64,000 nucleotides of DNA, taken from NCBI RefSeq assembly GCF_000488275.1, contig NZ_KI530762.1, forward strand, positions 1,334,971 to 1,398,970, read 5' to 3'. The notes under the pieces are model-generated. The model saw only the letters and a program-made list of their open reading frames with translations, was not told where the DNA came from and searched no databases. Of the stretch, positions 33,774-45,347 are shown piece after piece (within the stretch, counting starts at the first letter, position 1; the number at the start of each line of letters is the position of its first letter). The DNA comes from Acinetobacter brisouii CIP 110357 (GTDB lineage: Bacteria; Pseudomonadota; Gammaproteobacteria; Pseudomonadales; Moraxellaceae). Made by a program: the position numbers and the translations under genes.

Positions 33774-34985
33774 TCAAACCTTACTGTGCTTGAGTTTTAA
33801 AGAATGCGTTGTTTTGAAGCTCAAAATGAAATGGGCAAGCATGCCGATACAAATGCCCCAAAACACCGAACTTAAACCGAGAAAATGCATACCTGAAACA
33901 CTGGCTAAAAATGTGATCACGGCAGATTCACGTTGCTGTTCGTCACGCAGTGCAATGGTTAAATTGTTGGTAATGGCACTGAGTAGTGCCAAACCTGCTA
34001 AAGCTGCAATTAACTCTTTGGGAAATAAGCTAAATAACAACACAATACTACTGGCAAACAATCCACCCAGCAGATAGAACAGCCCATTGGCAATACCTGC
34101 AATATAGCGGCGCTGCGTCTGTTCATGACAATGTTCACTCATACATAGTGATGCAGTAATTGACGCCAAAACAATGCTAATACCACCCGTACATGCAACC
34201 AGTAATGATGCCAGACTGGTCGTGCCAATCACGGTGCGCCCTGATACTTCATAATCATGCAGTTTAAACAGCGCCATGCCCGGCAAAAATTGTCCTGTAA
34301 TGCTCACTAAGATGAGAGGTAAAGCAAAATTGAGCGTCGATGCCCATGTCCAGTGCGGGCTAATCCATTCGGGAACAGTCAGCGACAATTGCAAGGCAAC
34401 TGGATGTAATTTCCCGAGAAACAGACTAAGGAGAATGCCCGTACAGAGAACCCATAGCATGCTATAACGCGGGTTATAGCGTTTGGCACACAGATACACC
34501 ACGAGCATGCTAAATACGATGGTTGGCATATGATTGGTGGCTTGAAATACACCTAAACCAAACTGAAATAAAATGCCTGCCATCATACCTGCGGCAATAC
34601 CCGATGGAATCCAGCGCAACAAACGGTCAAATGAACCACTGACACCAATCAGCAGCATGACGACTGCTGCGGTTATATACGCAGCAACGACCTCATTTAA
34701 ACTAATATGTGGAAATAACGTCACCAAGAGCGCTGTGCCTGGTGCTGACCATGCGGTAATTACAGGCACCTTGTAACGAATCGACAGGTAAATTCCTGAA
34801 ATCGCAGCACCAATCGAAATGCCCCAAATCCATGAACTGAGCATATGTGAATCGATTTGTGCTTGTTGAGCCGCCTGAAAAAAGATAACCAGTGGCCCAG
34901 AATAAGAAATCAATACCGCCAAAAAACCTGCAATGGTGGCTGAAATTGACCAATCTTGTTTGAGGGACTGGATCAGATTAGACAT
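33774..34985 (-). CDS. benE: Benzoate:H+ symporter BenE
   Basis: 403 residues with about eleven membrane helices. PVITAWSAPGTALL near residue 73 and the GISIGAAISGIYLSIRYK block fit the BenE family. It imports benzoate across the inner membrane. Comes 40 bp after benD and before catI in the same direction. The MFS permease BenK and porin BenP found in A. baylyi are absent from this window. Confidence 0.92.
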   Translation of the reverse strand: MSNLIQSLKQDWSISATIAGFLAVLISYSGPLVIFFQAAQQAQIDSHMLSSWIWGISIGAAISGIYLSIRYKVPVITAWSAPGTALLVTLFPHISLNEVVAAYITAAVVMLLIGVSGSFDRLLRWIPSGIAAGMMAGILFQFGLGVFQATNHMPTIVFSMLVVYLCAKRYNPRYSMLWVLCTGILLSLFLGKLHPVALQLSLTVPEWISPHWTWASTLNFALPLILVSITGQFLPGMALFKLHDYEVSGRTVIGTTSLASLLVACTGGISIVLASITASLCMSEHCHEQTQRRYIAGIANGLFYLLGGLFASSIVLLFSLFPKELIAALAGLALLSAITNNLTIALRDEQQRESAVITFLASVSGMHFLGLSSVFWGICIGMLAHFILSFKTTHSLKLKHSKV

Positions 34986-35025
34986 CGTATGCCTCCATGC
35001 TCACGATATTATGATCATTCCGAAT

Positions 35026-35808
35026 TTAACCGAGATCACCACCACCGACAGGCACAACACTACCTGTAATATATGAAGCTTCGTCAGACGCTAGGAAAGT
35101 AATGACGTTGACTTGCTCATCAATTGTGCCATAGCGTTTTAAGAAGGTACGATCAACTGTTTGATCTACAACTTCCTGCATCCATGTTTTGTCCTGTTCA
35201 GACATTGGCGCGCTATTACGTGGTACTTTACGTGGCGGAGCTTCAGTTCCACCAGTTGCCACAGCATTCACGCGAATCCCATCGTGAGCATGTTCAAATG
35301 CTAAAGATGCAGTTAAACCGTTCACACCACCTTTTGCCGCAGAGTAAGGAATACGGTTAATACCACGCGTTGCTACAGAAGATACGTTTACAATTGCACC
35401 AGATTGCTGAGCGATCATGCTCGGCAGTACGGCATGGCAACACCACAGAGTTGGAAATAATGAGCGGCGAATTTCTTTCTCTACTTCTTCAGGTTTAAAC
35501 TCCTGAAAAGGTTTCATCCAGATTGCGCCACCCACGATGTTGAGGAGTACATCCACACGACCGTATTTTTCCAAGGCAGCATGAACAACTTTCTCGGCAC
35601 CTTCGAACTGTTCCAGATCTGTACGTACCGTGATGGCTTCACCGCCAGCATCAATGACTTCTTTAAGGACGTCTTCGACATACTCAGAAAAATCTGCCAT
35701 GACAACTTTTCCGCCTTCACGGGCAACGCGTAGAGCTACACCACGACCAATACCTTGTGCCGCACCTGTGACAATAACCACTTTATTGCTGAAACGTTGT
35801 TGACTCAT
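35026..35808 (-). CDS. benD: cis-1,2-dihydroxy-3,5-cyclohexadiene-1-carboxylate dehydrogenase
   Basis: 260 residues from the ATG at 35808, preceded by AAGGAAGTAAAG. Short-chain dehydrogenase: GAAQGIGRG near residue 14 for NAD binding, NIVGG near 90, Ser of VSSVATRGINRIPYSAAKGG with the catalytic Tyr-x3-Lys near 155. It oxidises and decarboxylates benzoate cis-diol to catechol. Sits between benC and benE. Confidence 0.93.
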   Translation of the reverse strand: MSQQRFSNKVVIVTGAAQGIGRGVALRVAREGGKVVMADFSEYVEDVLKEVIDAGGEAITVRTDLEQFEGAEKVVHAALEKYGRVDVLLNIVGGAIWMKPFQEFKPEEVEKEIRRSLFPTLWCCHAVLPSMIAQQSGAIVNVSSVATRGINRIPYSAAKGGVNGLTASLAFEHAHDGIRVNAVATGGTEAPPRKVPRNSAPMSEQDKTWMQEVVDQTVDRTFLKRYGTIDEQVNVITFLASDEASYITGSVVPVGGGDLG

Positions 35809-35848
35809 CTTTACTTCCTTATCTTGCATGAATGAACCATGTTAAAAT

Positions 35849-36955
<1,107 letters not shown>

Positions 36956-37447
36956 TTAGAGATGGTAAATATCGATAACTTGGTTAATGTAATCGTTTTT
37001 CAACACGACATATTTGTTCACGATTTTTGGCTCATCACCAGAAAAATCAATTACATAACGAGACATACCAAAATAGCTATAGCTAGTTTTATAACGGAAA
37101 CTTAACGTATTCCAGTTAAAACGAACTGTAACCAAATCACCATCTTGTTCTACAATTTCAATATTACTAATGTTGTGGCTAGTACGCGTATCTGGCATGG
37201 TTGCAGATGAGCGTTCAGTTTTGATACGAAACACACGGTCTTCTAAACCTTGACGGTCTGGATAGAAAATCAATGAGATTTCAGACTGTGGGTCTTCGGT
37301 TAGCTTGTCATCATCATCCCAAGCTGGCATCCAGAATTGTGCATTTGGTGCATAGCACTGCAACCAGTTATCCCATTGTTCGTCATCTAAAAAACGTGCT
37401 TCACGATAGAGGAACTGAGCAATATTTTCTAAAGTCATCGCGCTCAT
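36956..37447 (-). CDS. benB: Benzoate 1,2-dioxygenase beta subunit
   Basis: 163 residues, ring-hydroxylating dioxygenase small-subunit family. [21 protein letters not shown] at residue 14 is the family signature, with [21 protein letters not shown] in the middle. It forms the alpha3-beta3 oxygenase with BenA. The start overlaps the benA stop (ATGA) with GGAGA upstream. Confidence 0.93.
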   Translation of the reverse strand: MSAMTLENIAQFLYREARFLDDEQWDNWLQCYAPNAQFWMPAWDDDDKLTEDPQSEISLIFYPDRQGLEDRVFRIKTERSSATMPDTRTSHNISNIEIVEQDGDLVTVRFNWNTLSFRYKTSYSYFGMSRYVIDFSGDEPKIVNKYVVLKNDYINQVIDIYHL

Positions 37448-38829
37448 GCGTTTTCTCCTTCAGTTACAGCCATTTCTTTTTCAGTCGCAATTGCTTTTTT
37501 CATGAGTTTTAACCAGTATTCATGTTGAGCAAGGTATAGACCTTCATCTTCAGTTTTGATACCAGAAAGTTTTGGTTTTAAACCGATTTCATTCGCAGCA
37601 TCATCTGGTCCTTGAACCCAGTGTTTTGCACCACGGCTCATGTCGTTCCATTCAAGGGCGATTCCTGCATAACCTGCTTGGCATGCACGGAATTCTTCCA
37701 AGTCATCTGGAGTTGCCATGCCTGACGCGTTAAAGAAGTCTTCGTACTGGCGGATGCGGCGTGCACGAGCTTCAGGTGCTTCACCCTTAGGCGCGATACA
37801 GTAAATGGTGACTTCAGTCTTATCTACAGACAGTGGACGAAGAACACGGATTTGTGAACCAAACTGATCCATGAAGTAAACGTTTGGATACAAGCAAAGG
37901 TTACGAGAACGCTCGATCATCCATTTTGCCATTGCAGCGCCATAACGCTCGGTGTATTCATCTTTTTTCGGGAAGTTTGGACGGTCTTCTGGGTTTGCCC
38001 ATTGTGTCCAAAGCAACATGTGGCCATTTTCAAAACCGTAAGAACCACCACCTTGTTTACCCCAGGCACCAGCACTCATTGCACGGATGTTATCGCCACC
38101 TTGTTTTTCTTTACGTTGCTGTGTAGTTGCAGCATAGTTCCAGTGTACAGCAGACACGTGGTAACCATCGGCACCATTTTCAGCCGTAAGTTTCCAGTTA
38201 CCTTCATAGGTATACGTAGATGCACCACGAAGAACTTCAAGACCGTCTTCAGATTGACCGACGATCATGTCAATGATTTTAGTCGCTTCACCCAAGTATT
38301 CTTCAAGAGAAGGAACATCAGGGTTCAAGCTACCAAATAAAAAGCCTTTATAACTTTCAAAACGAGCAACTTTTTTCAAGTCATGTGAGCCGTCTTGGTT
38401 AAAGCAGTCTGAATAACCCGCATCGCTTGGGTCTTTAACCTTAAGCAATTTTCCTGAGTTATTGAATGTCCATCCATGAAATGGACAGGTATAAGTGGCT
38501 TTATTACCACGTTTATTACGGCAAAGCTGTGCACCACGGTGCGAACAAGCGTTAATCATTGCATTAAGTTCGCCATTACGGTTACGTGCAATAATGATTG
38601 GCTGGCGTCCGATATACGTAGTGTAGAAATCGTTATTATTTGGAATTTGGCTTTCGTGTGCCAAGTATACCCAGTTGCCCTCAAAAATATATTTCATTTC
38701 AAGGTCAAAAATGTCCTGATCAGTAAAAACAGAACGATGGAGTTTAAATTCACCTGTTTCATAATTTTCAACAAGTAATTCATCGATACGATCTAGGTGA
38801 CTGGTATTGATTACAGGAATACGTGGCAT
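37444..38829 (-). CDS. benA: Benzoate 1,2-dioxygenase alpha subunit
   Basis: 461 residues from the ATG at 38829 (CGGAG seven nt upstream). The Rieske cluster is [12 protein letters not shown]...CPFHGW near residues 90-115. The catalytic iron domain has [13 protein letters not shown] near 220 with two His ligands and a downstream Asp. Adds two oxygen atoms to benzoate. First ben gene, 90 bp after catA; no separate LysR gene lies upstream of it. Confidence 0.94.
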   Translation of the reverse strand: MPRIPVINTSHLDRIDELLVENYETGEFKLHRSVFTDQDIFDLEMKYIFEGNWVYLAHESQIPNNNDFYTTYIGRQPIIIARNRNGELNAMINACSHRGAQLCRNKRGNKATYTCPFHGWTFNNSGKLLKVKDPSDAGYSDCFNQDGSHDLKKVARFESYKGFLFGSLNPDVPSLEEYLGEATKIIDMIVGQSEDGLEVLRGASTYTYEGNWKLTAENGADGYHVSAVHWNYAATTQQRKEKQGGDNIRAMSAGAWGKQGGGSYGFENGHMLLWTQWANPEDRPNFPKKDEYTERYGAAMAKWMIERSRNLCLYPNVYFMDQFGSQIRVLRPLSVDKTEVTIYCIAPKGEAPEARARRIRQYEDFFNASGMATPDDLEEFRACQAGYAGIALEWNDMSRGAKHWVQGPDDAANEIGLKPKLSGIKTEDEGLYLAQHEYWLKLMKKAIATEKEMAVTEGENA

Positions 38830-38864
38830 GTCCGTTCTCCGACTTTCCAAAAGTTAGGAAGTCA

Positions 38865-38899
38865 CCAAAACGCTTGAGTGTAAAAATTAAGCGTTTTGG
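38865..38899. repeat. Long hairpin between catA and benA
   Basis: An 11-bp perfect stem, CCAAAACGCTT/AAGCGTTTTGG, has a 13-nt loop. A second imperfect hairpin (GACTTTCC/GGAAGTC) follows at 38841-38863 in the direction of transcription. No T-run follows either stem, so these may be processing or stability elements rather than terminators. Confidence 0.6.
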
Positions 38900-38918
38900 T
38901 TCCTTTAGATAGGGTGAA

Positions 38919-39839
38919 TTAAGCGCTTGCGCGACGACGTTCAACTTCAGTAGAAGGAGCGCCAGCTTTGTCTTTTTGCAGCACAACATTGAACTGGATG
39001 TGTTTGAAAGGACCTTTCAAACCGCGACGTGCAATTTCAGCTTCGTCAGTTACATCAACAGCAGTTGCAACTAGGCCTTCACGAGTACCGAATGCAAAGT
39101 CGTCCCAAAGGTATTTATCACCTTCGATGTTGAACTGTGTGGTCAATTTACGGTGACCTGGTGCAGAGATGAAATAATGCACGTGTGCAGGACGTTGACC
39201 GTGACGAGAAATCTGGTTCAATACACCTTGTAGTGGGCCTTCAGGGTTCAAGCCATAGCCTACTGGCATAGTAGTTTGCGCAGTGTAGTTACCGTTTTCG
39301 TCAGACAAAATTGTACGACGTAGGTTGAAGTGAGACTGTGACTTGTCGAAGAACGAGTAGTTACCATGGCTGTTTGCATGCCACATTTCAACTTTCGCAC
39401 CAGGAATGATGTCACCATCAGTATCTGTTACTGTACCGTCGATGATCAAAGTTGCAATTTTGCCTTCTTCAGAACCATCATCCATACGAGCGAAACCTAC
39501 AGATTCAGGCGCACCAGCAACGTATAAAGGACCTTCAATCGTACGTGGCGTACCACCTGTCAAGCCAGCTTTAGCATCAGCTTCATCGGCACGAAGGTCA
39601 AGGAAGTGTTCAAGACCTACAGCAGAACCCATAAGTGCAAGTTCATCAGCCTTAGCGATATCGATCATAGTTTCGATACCTTTCCAAACTTCAGACTGGC
39701 TGAGATCAAGATCTTCGATTGCTTGGAACAAATCAGTAACCAAACGTACAAGAACTTGTTGTACACGTGGGTTTACTGGACCTTCAGAAGTGTCCACGTT
39801 ACATGTTTTAACTACATTTTCAATTGTTTGGCGATCCAT
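38919..39839 (-). CDS. catA: Catechol 1,2-dioxygenase (intradiol)
   Basis: 306 residues. Helical N-terminal linker domain, then the intradiol core: TIEGPLYVAGAP near residue 105, GAKVEMWHANSHGNYSFFD near 150 (first Fe Tyr region near Y164), RPAHVHYFISAPGHRKLTTQF near 215-235 (two Fe His). Converts catechol to cis,cis-muconate. Placed between catC and benA, unlike A. baylyi, where it is near ben but outside catBC. Confidence 0.94.
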   Translation of the reverse strand: MDRQTIENVVKTCNVDTSEGPVNPRVQQVLVRLVTDLFQAIEDLDLSQSEVWKGIETMIDIAKADELALMGSAVGLEHFLDLRADEADAKAGLTGGTPRTIEGPLYVAGAPESVGFARMDDGSEEGKIATLIIDGTVTDTDGDIIPGAKVEMWHANSHGNYSFFDKSQSHFNLRRTILSDENGNYTAQTTMPVGYGLNPEGPLQGVLNQISRHGQRPAHVHYFISAPGHRKLTTQFNIEGDKYLWDDFAFGTREGLVATAVDVTDEAEIARRGLKGPFKHIQFNVVLQKDKAGAPSTEVERRRASA

Positions 39840-39956
39840 ATAAATTCTCCTTGAATATGAATACTGGCTAATTGTGGCAAGCTATTCCTAAAAGCTGGCA
39901 AATGTTGCTAACCACATCCTTGTTTTAAAAACTAATCCTGTTCGTGTCGGTATCGA

Positions 39957-40247
39957 CTAGCGATCATTTTCACGAATAGATGACGGGTGACGATTAAGTG
40001 CCATCACTTCAACATTCATGTATGGGTATAATGGCAACCCTTGTAAAATCTGGTGTAATTCTTCATTACTCTCGACATCAAAAATACTGATGTTGGAATA
40101 CTGCCCTGTAATACGCCAAATATGACGCCATTTACCCTGACGTTGTAATTCCTGTGAGTAGGCTTTTTCAACAGCTTTGATTTCAGCTGCTTTATCTACT
40201 GGCATATCTAACGGAATATTGACATCCATGCGTACCTGAAAAAGCAT
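39957..40247 (-). CDS. catC: Muconolactone delta-isomerase
   Basis: 96 residues, the family's usual length. MLFQVRMDVNIPLDMP at the start, WRHIWRITGQYSNISIFDV and LHQILQGLPLYPYMNVEVMAL are the family blocks. Isomerises muconolactone to 3-oxoadipate enol-lactone. Twenty bp after catB; catA follows after 117 bp, a gap that may hold its own promoter. Confidence 0.95.
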   Translation of the reverse strand: MLFQVRMDVNIPLDMPVDKAAEIKAVEKAYSQELQRQGKWRHIWRITGQYSNISIFDVESNEELHQILQGLPLYPYMNVEVMALNRHPSSIRENDR

Positions 40248-40267
40248 ATGTGCGACTCCTTTAAACC

Positions 40268-41377
40268 TTACTGGCGACGTAATTGATCGATTTTGTCTTC
40301 ATCCACTTCAATCCCAAGACCTGAACCTGTTGGAACCTTAAGTTCAAAGTTTTCGTATTGCAGTGGAGTTTTGAGAATGTCCTGAGTCAGTAGCAATGGC
40401 CCAAATAACTCAGTGCCATAGGCAAGCGATTCAAATGTTGCAAAGGCATGTGCTGAAGCAATTGTCCCAATAGGACCTTCCAGCATCGTACCGCCATATA
40501 GATCAATACCTGCCAGTTTGGCAATTTTGGCAACTTCACATGCTTCAATCAGACCAGCAGACTGGTTAATTTTGACTGCAAAAACATCTGCACCATGCTG
40601 TTTAGCAAGACGATATGCACTATCTGGCCCAGTTAATGCTTCATCTGCCATAATGGCAACATCAAAACGCTGGGTTAAACGAGCAAGTGCATTCGTGTTT
40701 TCAATTGCACAAGGTTGTTCAATTAAATCAATGCCGCCATCTTGTAACTGTTGAATTCCTTTAATACATTCAATTTCAGACCAAGCACGATTGACGTCTA
40801 CACGAATACTGATGTCATCACCAAGTGCTTTTTTAATCGCAATAACGTGATCAACATCTTGTTGTAATTTGTTAGCACCAATTTTTAATTTGAATGCATT
40901 GTGACGTTTAATCTCAATAAGCTGCTGTGCTTCAGCAATATCTTTCTCAGTATCGCCAGAAGCTAAAGTCCAAAGTACAGGCAAGGCATCACGTAAACGA
41001 CCACCAAGTAACTCGCTGACTGGAACACCTAAGCGCTTACCTTGAATATCAAGCAAAGCCGTTTGAATCGCACATTTCGCAAAACGGTTACCATTAATGC
41101 TCTTACGAATCACTTTTAATGTTTGAGCAATATTTAAACCTTGGACTGATTTCAACAAAGGCGCGAAATAAGTTTCGACATTTGTCTTTACACTTTCCGG
41201 GCTTTCTTCACCATAGTTCAAGCCACCAATAGTGGTTGCCTCACCCCAGCCAATAAAACCATCGTCTGTTGTGATTTTTACCAAGACCAATGTTTGTGTA
41301 CTCATCGTTGCAACAGAGAGCTTATGCGCACGAATTGTTGGTATATCAATCAGAATTGTTTCAATGGATTTATACAT
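40268..41377 (-). CDS. catB: Muconate cycloisomerase
   Basis: 369 residues, enolase superfamily. KLKIGANKLQQD near residue 167 holds the catalytic Lys pair, RVDVNRAW near 196 and IEQPC near 222 and MADEALTGPD near 245 provide metal ligands, and VKINQSAG near 270 the second Lys. Closes cis,cis-muconate to muconolactone. First gene of the cat/ben run, divergent from the LysR gene. Confidence 0.94.
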   Translation of the reverse strand: MYKSIETILIDIPTIRAHKLSVATMSTQTLVLVKITTDDGFIGWGEATTIGGLNYGEESPESVKTNVETYFAPLLKSVQGLNIAQTLKVIRKSINGNRFAKCAIQTALLDIQGKRLGVPVSELLGGRLRDALPVLWTLASGDTEKDIAEAQQLIEIKRHNAFKLKIGANKLQQDVDHVIAIKKALGDDISIRVDVNRAWSEIECIKGIQQLQDGGIDLIEQPCAIENTNALARLTQRFDVAIMADEALTGPDSAYRLAKQHGADVFAVKINQSAGLIEACEVAKIAKLAGIDLYGGTMLEGPIGTIASAHAFATFESLAYGTELFGPLLLTQDILKTPLQYENFELKVPTGSGLGIEVDEDKIDQLRRQ

Positions 41378-41411
41378 GGTCTTTTAGTGTCCAAGATATT
41401 CTTGCTTGTGT

Positions 41412-41426
41412 ATACTTTAAAGGAAT
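41412..41426. promoter_or_regulatory. Candidate CatM/BenM binding site
   Basis: ATAC-TTTAAAG-GAAT fits the known BenM/CatM site ATAC-N7-GTAT with one mismatch. It lies in the 112-bp region between catB and the divergent LysR gene, where such activators bind in A. baylyi. Confidence 0.5.
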
Positions 41427-41489
41427 GGTTAAATTATGTGAAAGACTGTTTTTGCATTTTTATATATCTTTTAGGTATGGAGTTAGGGT

Positions 41490-42416
41490 ATGGAATTACG
41501 TCATCTACGCTATTTTGTGGCGGTGGTAGAGGAGCAAAGCTTCACAAAAGCAGCCGAACGATTATTTATTGCTCAACCTCCTTTAAGTCGGCAAATTCAG
41601 AATCTAGAGCAAGAGCTTGGAATTCAGCTATTTGAACGAGGAAGCCGTCCTTTAAAAACGACTCCCGCAGGCGATTTCTTTTATCAGCATGCCATTAAAC
41701 TTTTGTCGAATGCAGAGCAAATGGTGTCGATGACTCAGCGCATTAATGCTGTACAGACCACCATTCGTATTGGTTTCGTGAGCTCATTATTATTTGGTTT
41801 ATTACCCCGAATTATTTATTTATATCGACAAAAGCACCCACATTTAAAAATTGAATTGATCGAAATGGGCACACAGGCCCAGGTAGAAGCTCTAAAAGAT
41901 GGGCGAATAGATGTTGGATTTGGTCGTCTTAGAATCAGTGATCCTGCAATTAAACGTGTTTTATTACGCAATGAAAAACTAACCGTAGCAGTACACGCCA
42001 GTCATCCATTAAATCGATATAAAACTCAAGGTGTGCATTTAGCGGATTTAGTAGATCAAAATATCTTACTTTACCCTTCTACTGCCAAACCAAATTTTTC
42101 AACACATGTGCTTTCTATTTTTTCAGAGCATGGTTTAGAGCCACAAAAATTGACTGAAACGCGAGAAATTCAACTTGCTTTAGGTTTGGTTGCTGCTGGT
42201 GAAGGAGTTTGTATTGTGCCTGAGAGTACAAATAGTATTCAGTTAGCTCAATTAAATTACTTACCATTAATTGATCCAAATGCCCTTAGTTCAATTTTTA
42301 TTACGATTCGAAACATGGAAGATAGCAGTTATATTTATGCTTTATTTGAAACGATTCGTCAAATTTATGATTATGAAGGTATTCGTTATGATGATACTGA
42401 AATAAATAATTATTAA
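41490..42416 (+). CDS. catM: LysR-type regulator of catechol/benzoate genes, CatM/BenM type
   Basis: 308 residues. The N-terminal wHTH reads MELRHLRYFVAVVEEQSFTK and AERLFIAQPPLSRQIQNLEQ. The effector domain (residues 90-300) matches CatM/BenM in length and layout, with FGLLPRIIYLYRQKHPH at 112. It would activate catB-led transcription in response to muconate. It is the only LysR gene in the window, so it may serve both cat and ben genes; whether it also senses benzoate, as BenM does, cannot be read from the sequence. Confidence 0.88.
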   Translation: MELRHLRYFVAVVEEQSFTKAAERLFIAQPPLSRQIQNLEQELGIQLFERGSRPLKTTPAGDFFYQHAIKLLSNAEQMVSMTQRINAVQTTIRIGFVSSLLFGLLPRIIYLYRQKHPHLKIELIEMGTQAQVEALKDGRIDVGFGRLRISDPAIKRVLLRNEKLTVAVHASHPLNRYKTQGVHLADLVDQNILLYPSTAKPNFSTHVLSIFSEHGLEPQKLTETREIQLALGLVAAGEGVCIVPESTNSIQLAQLNYLPLIDPNALSSIFITIRNMEDSSYIYALFETIRQIYDYEGIRYDDTEINNY

Positions 42417-42419
42417 TTT

Positions 42420-42432
42420 ACTTAGGCTATTT
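42420..42432 (+). repeat. Recurrent intergenic motif ACTTAGGCTATTT (copy 1)
   Basis: Thirteen-bp motif four bases after the catM stop codon. It is in direct orientation with the copy at 42667, and the two share a wider match, TTTACTTAGGCTATTT then AATCA. Confidence 0.6.
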
Positions 42433-42666
42433 TTAATCAATATATCCTGCCTGCTAAATTTTAAAAGATCGTAGCACAGAGGTATTTTATAAGAGCTTTT
42501 GTGCTGCCACATTAGGTTATTAACCAGATGATATAAAATGAGTTTTTATGGAAGCTATACTTCTCTTACACTTGAGGGATGAAATTGATTTATAAAAATC
42601 TTAAATGCTTCTTTATAATTTTTTAACTGGAATATTTAAAATGACGTGTTTTATTTTTATTAGTTT

Positions 42667-42679
42667 ACTTAGGCTATTT
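42667..42679 (+). repeat. Recurrent intergenic motif ACTTAGGCTATTT (copy 2)
   Basis: Same 13-bp motif, 16 bp before the ynfA stop codon. The 234 bp between copies 1 and 2 contain no recognisable gene. Confidence 0.6.
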
Positions 42680-42694
42680 AAATCATTTTAAAGA

Positions 42695-43054
42695 TTAACG
42701 TAACAAACCTTGTGGTTGTAATATGATGATTGCAGCGCCAATAAGCACAATCACCCCACCCAAAACATCCCAACGAGTTAGAATTACTTGATCAACAAAG
42801 CGCAGCCAAAGCAAGGCTGTGAAAATATAAACTCCACCATACGCTGCATAAATTTTACCTGAAGCAGCAGGATGCAATGTCAGTAACCAGACAAATAACA
42901 TCAGGCTAATTGCCGTGGGCAACCAGAGCCATGCACTCCTCCCCTGATTTAAAATCAAATAAGGAAAATAACATCCAAGCAGTTCAGCAATTGCTGTAAT
43001 AAGAAATAACCCAAATACACGAAGTATTTGGGCTATAGGTAAAATTTCATTCAT
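42695..43054 (-). CDS. ynfA: YnfA family (UPF0060) membrane protein
   Basis: 119 residues with four membrane helices. [26 protein letters not shown] near residue 20 and [21 protein letters not shown] near 70 are characteristic. Small multidrug resistance-like fold; a transport role is suggested but not established for the family. Six bp after clpA on the same strand, so possibly read-through from clpSA. Confidence 0.9.
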   Translation of the reverse strand: MNEILPIAQILRVFGLFLITAIAELLGCYFPYLILNQGRSAWLWLPTAISLMLFVWLLTLHPAASGKIYAAYGGVYIFTALLWLRFVDQVILTRWDVLGGVIVLIGAAIIILQPQGLLR

Positions 43055-43060
43055 AAATAA

Positions 43061-45334
43061 TTATGCAGGTTCTGCGGTTTGATCTTCAAATACAGTAAGT
43101 TGTAGACCAACATCTTTCCCATTTTCTTTTTTAACGGTCACAGCAACATTGCCACCATATTCTGCTAACTCTCCAAACAGGATCATTTCAGCCAATGGTT
43201 TTTTCAAGTGCTCTTGAATCAGGCGTTGCATTGGACGAGCACCCATTAGACGATCATAACCATTGGTTGCTAACCAGTCACGTGCACTTTGATCCACTTC
43301 AAGCACCACTCTTTTATCATCAAGCTGTGCTTGCAATTCAGTTAAGAATTTATCAACCACAGATTCGATGACGACAGGAAGCAAGGCTTTAAATTGAATC
43401 ACACTGTCTAGACGGTTACGGAACTCAGGTGAAAAAGCTCGTTTCATTGCTTCCTGATTGTCATTGCTGTTGTCTTGTTCAGTAAAACCAATGCTGCTTC
43501 GTGAGATACTCTCTGCGCCAATATTGGTGGTAAGAACTAAAATAACATTACGGAAATCAGATCTACGACCGTTATTATCGGTTAATGAGCCATGATCCAT
43601 AATTTGCAACAACAAGTTATAAACGTCAGGATGTGCTTTCTCAATTTCATCAAGCAGCAACACGCAGTGCGGGTTTTTATGAATGGCGTCTGTGAGCAAT
43701 CCGCCTTGATCAAAACCGACGTAACCAGGAGGTGCACCAATTAAACGAGAGACTGCATGACGTTCCATGTACTCAGACATATCAAAACGTACCAGCTCTA
43801 CACCTAAAAGTTTTGCCAACTGTTTGGTGACTTCGGTTTTACCCACCCCTGTTGGACCTGCAAATACAAAACTACCTACAGGTTTATCTGGTGATTTCAA
43901 ACCAGCACGTGACAGTTTAATCGCAGAAGCCAAGGCAGTAATTGCTTCGTCTTGACCAAAAACTACACGTTTCAAATCACGTTCAAGGTTTTCCAAAACA
44001 GTTTTATCATCTTTCGATACGGTTTTTGGTGGAATACGGGCAATTTTAGCAACAACATCTTCAATGTTTTCAACCGTAATCAGATTGTTATCTTCTTTTG
44101 GTTTTAAACGGCGCTGTGCCCCTGCCTCATCGATGACATCAATGGCTTTATCTGGCAAGAAACGGTCTGTAATGAATTTCGCTGCGAGTTCAACGGCTGA
44201 AACAAGCGCTTTATCGTCATATTCCACATGATGGAATTCTTCGAATTTGCTTTTCAACCCACGAAGAATGTCAATGGTTTCTGAAATACTTGGTTCATTG
44301 ACATCAACTTTTTGAAAACGACGAGATAAAGCATGGTCTTTTTCAAATACCTGACGGTATTCTTGGAATGTAGTTGAACCAATGCAACGCAATGTACCAT
44401 TTGCCAATGCAGGTTTAATCAGGTTTGATGCATCCATCGTGCTGCCCATACTTGAGCCTGCACCAATAATCATATGAATTTCATCAATAAATAAAATTGC
44501 ATTTGGATTTTTTTTCAACGCAGTCAATAATTGTTTCAAGCGTTTTTCAAAATCACCACGATACTTGGTTCCTGCAACCAATGCGCCAATATCCAGACTA
44601 TAAACTTCAGCTTTACTCAGTGGTTGTGGTGCTTTTCCATTCACAATCAGCCAAGCCAAACCTTCGGCAATTGAGGTTTTACCCACGCCAGGATCACCTA
44701 CAAGAAGCGGGTTATTTTTGCGGCGACGGCAAAGAATCTGTGCGGTACGTTCAATTTCTTTTTCACGACCAATGAGCGGATCAGTTTTACCTTTGGCAGC
44801 TTCAACATTTAAATTGGTTGTATATTGTTCTAAAGGGCCTGCTGCCGCGTTGGTGGTTTCACCTTCAAGATCGTCAGATTCTTCTTCAACCTGAATTTCT
44901 TCTTTACGCGAACCATGAGAAAGATATTGAGTCAAAGTTAAACGATTAATTTGATGACGTTTTAATAAATAAACTGCAAAAGTATCTCGTTCAGAATACA
45001 TAGCAACAAGGACATCTGCACCTTCTACAGTACGGTCTCCGCCGCTAGATTGCACATGGAAAATCGCACGTTGCAAAATACGATCAAAACTTTCAGTTGG
45101 ATGTGGTGCCTGCTCACTATTTTCGCCAAGTTTTGGCGTATGCTGTTCAACATATTCTTCCAACTCTTTACGCAACGTAACAACATCTGCACCACATGCT
45201 TTTAAGGCATTAACCGCAGAATCATTGTCGAGCAATGCAAGGAGTAAATGTTCAACCGTCAAAAACTCATGTCTCTTTTGCCGAGCCATGCTTACAGCTA
45301 AACGCAATGATACTTCTAATTGGCGACTGAGCAT
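43061..45334 (-). CDS. clpA: ATP-dependent Clp protease ATP-binding subunit ClpA
   Basis: 757 residues from the ATG at 45334, which follows a GGGGG ribosome site. Clp_N domain at residues 1-140; first AAA+ module with GDPGVGKTS near 215 and second with GPTGVGKTE near 495; FDMSEYMERHAVSRLIGAPPGYVG near 530. It unfolds substrates for ClpP. Preceded by clpS, which supplies N-end-rule substrates. Confidence 0.95.
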   Translation of the reverse strand: MLSRQLEVSLRLAVSMARQKRHEFLTVEHLLLALLDNDSAVNALKACGADVVTLRKELEEYVEQHTPKLGENSEQAPHPTESFDRILQRAIFHVQSSGGDRTVEGADVLVAMYSERDTFAVYLLKRHQINRLTLTQYLSHGSRKEEIQVEEESDDLEGETTNAAAGPLEQYTTNLNVEAAKGKTDPLIGREKEIERTAQILCRRRKNNPLLVGDPGVGKTSIAEGLAWLIVNGKAPQPLSKAEVYSLDIGALVAGTKYRGDFEKRLKQLLTALKKNPNAILFIDEIHMIIGAGSSMGSTMDASNLIKPALANGTLRCIGSTTFQEYRQVFEKDHALSRRFQKVDVNEPSISETIDILRGLKSKFEEFHHVEYDDKALVSAVELAAKFITDRFLPDKAIDVIDEAGAQRRLKPKEDNNLITVENIEDVVAKIARIPPKTVSKDDKTVLENLERDLKRVVFGQDEAITALASAIKLSRAGLKSPDKPVGSFVFAGPTGVGKTEVTKQLAKLLGVELVRFDMSEYMERHAVSRLIGAPPGYVGFDQGGLLTDAIHKNPHCVLLLDEIEKAHPDVYNLLLQIMDHGSLTDNNGRRSDFRNVILVLTTNIGAESISRSSIGFTEQDNSNDNQEAMKRAFSPEFRNRLDSVIQFKALLPVVIESVVDKFLTELQAQLDDKRVVLEVDQSARDWLATNGYDRLMGARPMQRLIQEHLKKPLAEMILFGELAEYGGNVAVTVKKENGKDVGLQLTVFEDQTAEPA

Positions 45335-45347
45335 GTTGACCCCCTTA

